From: SAR324 cluster bacterium
GTDB taxonomy: Bacteria; SAR324; NAC60-12
Direction of reading: 5' to 3'
Assembly: GCA_028282505.1 (NCBI GenBank)
Contig: JANQHV010000614.1
Location: 1-34,073, forward strand
Length of the DNA stretch: 34,073 bases
Notes under the pieces: model-generated
The model's input: only the letters and a program-made list of their open reading frames with translations
Databases searched by the model: none
Told to the model about the DNA's origin: nothing
Program-made: the position numbers and the translations under genes
Part shown: piece by piece, positions 33,318-34,073 of the stretch
How positions within the stretch are numbered: position 1 is the stretch's first letter
Layout of the letters: every line of letters starts with the position of its first letter

Positions 33318-33407
33318 TAGGAGACGTCTGAATAAGTGACGTGATCACCACTCATCTATGGTAATGATGCTGAGATGAGGAGACAAACCGCTTCGAGATA
33401 TCAGCTC

Positions 33408-34073
33408 TTAGGTCTGGGCAGAAGCCTTCACTCGAATAGACAGTTCGTCCAATTGGTCCGTATCTACAGAAGAGGGAGCATCTGTCATCAGACAAGCAGC
33501 CTTCTGAGTTTTGGGGAAAGCAATCACATCTCGAATCGAATCGGTATTGACCAAAAACATCATTAAACGATCAAATCCCAAGGCAATTCCTCCATGAGGG
33601 GGGGCTCCATAAGAAAGGGCATCCAGCAGAAATCCAAATTTGGCTTCTGCTTCTTCTTTACTGATTTGCAGTAGTTCAAACACCTGACTTTGGATATCTT
33701 GCCGATGGATACGAATACTGCCACCACCTAACTCGACTCCGTTGAGGACCACATCATAAGCAATCGAACGAATTTTTCCAGGATCAGAATCCAAATACTG
33801 CTCCATATCCTCTAAATTCGGCATGGTGAAAGGATGGTGCAGCGATGTGTAGCGTTTGGCTTCAGTATCATATTCCATGAGAGGAAATTCGGTAATCCAG
33901 GCAAAGGAAAACTCATTTTCTGGGATCAACTGGCGCCGCCTGGCAATTTCTTTGCGTAAATTGGCCAATGAATCAGACACAATCTTTTTCGTATCCGCAC
34001 AAAATACAATCAAATCGCCCACTTTCATTCCTGTCCGTTCTTCCACCGAGCGTTTGTGCTCATCAGAAAAGAA
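33408..34073 (-). CDS. aspS: Aspartyl-tRNA synthetase, 5' part outside window
   Basis: About 222 C-terminal codons are visible; the frame is open to the window end, while bacterial AspRS is about 590 residues. Visible landmarks are FAWITEFPLMEYD and SLHHPFTMP from the catalytic core, DVVLNGVELGGGSIRIH with the amino-acid-binding region, and class II motif 3 in GIALGFDRLMM, followed by DVIAFPKT. It charges tRNA-Asp (or tRNA-Asp and tRNA-Asn if non-discriminating, in organisms with GatCAB). The bacterial-specific GAD insertion lies mostly upstream, outside the window. It reads in the same direction as the ior/kor operon and ends 188 bp before iorA. Confidence 0.96.
   Translation of the reverse strand, partial: FFSDEHKRSVEERTGMKVGDLIVFCADTKKIVSDSLANLRKEIARRRQLIPENEFSFAWITEFPLMEYDTEAKRYTSLHHPFTMPNLEDMEQYLDSDPGKIRSIAYDVVLNGVELGGGSIRIHRQDIQSQVFELLQISKEEAEAKFGFLLDALSYGAPPHGGIALGFDRLMMFLVNTDSIRDVIAFPKTQKAACLMTDAPSSVDTDQLDELSIRVKASAQT

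Noticed and set aside
33326-33366. Third copy of the 6205-6311 repeat, suggested by TCATCTATGGT
   Set aside because: Only about 11 bases match and the rest diverges; not distinguishable from chance.
1-34073. tRNA genes or CRISPR arrays in the intergenic gaps
   Set aside because: No T-loop-like GGTTCGAATCC context or cloverleaf arms, and no regularly spaced direct repeats, were found in any gap.

Overview
This is a 34 kb chromosomal segment from a low-GC (around 40-45 % by eye), Gram-negative-type bacterium. The coding is dense and bacterial: Shine-Dalgarno sites, 1-4 bp stop/start overlaps and short gaps. Two ferredoxin-dependent 2-oxoacid oxidoreductases suggest an anaerobic, microaerobic or reductive-TCA-type metabolism. 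A block of sugar and surface glycosyltransferases, a WbuC-type cupin and a YdjM-like membrane protein fit a diderm. The gene set resembles Desulfobacterota, SAR324 or Nitrospina-like lineages, but I cannot place it from sequence alone. I see no tRNA, rRNA, CRISPR array, phage gene or intact transposase.

Layout. (1) 1-4153: the 3' end of a RecD2-type helicase, a secreted Sel1-repeat protein on the opposite strand, a 187 bp palindromic MITE-like element with a 7 bp direct repeat, and a SEC-C zinc-motif protein. (2) 4154-12229: a surface-glycan block with a glutamine-dependent asparagine synthase family protein (minus strand), then a GT2 glycosyltransferase and two very large multi-pass membrane proteins (YfhO-like and GT-C/GT39-like) on the plus strand. 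A second palindromic repeat lies at 6205-6311. (3) 12339-15482: a tightly packed four-gene set (EamA exporter, DapA-family lyase, gamma-glutamylcyclotransferase-like protein, SAM methyltransferase) that looks like a small-molecule module. (4) 15506-17899: a good sigma70-type promoter and a leader inverted repeat precede a (p)ppGpp-synthetase-domain protein fused to TPRs, followed by a zinc alcohol dehydrogenase. (5) 17951-22486: a single-chain acyl/acetyl-CoA carboxylase carrying both carboxyltransferase halves, biotin carboxylase and biotinyl domain. (6) 22602-27744: WbuC cupin, DJ-1/YajL protein, YdjM-like protein, topA and a metallo-beta-lactamase-fold hydrolase. (7) 27871-33219: a compact minus-strand operon iorA, iorB-korD, korA, korB, korC. 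(8) 33408-34073: the 3' part of aspS.

The most notable features are three unusual protein architectures. In the ior/kor operon, the KorD-like 2x[4Fe-4S] ferredoxin is fused to the end of IorB and directly precedes korABC, so one polypeptide may link two oxidoreductases. The carboxylase has its carboxyltransferase halves in alpha-then-beta order, separated by a roughly 350-residue segment I do not recognise. The RelA/SpoT-type synthetase lacks a hydrolase domain and carries about four C-terminal TPRs behind its own promoter. Two families of palindromic repeats are also visible, one of them present at two places in the window.
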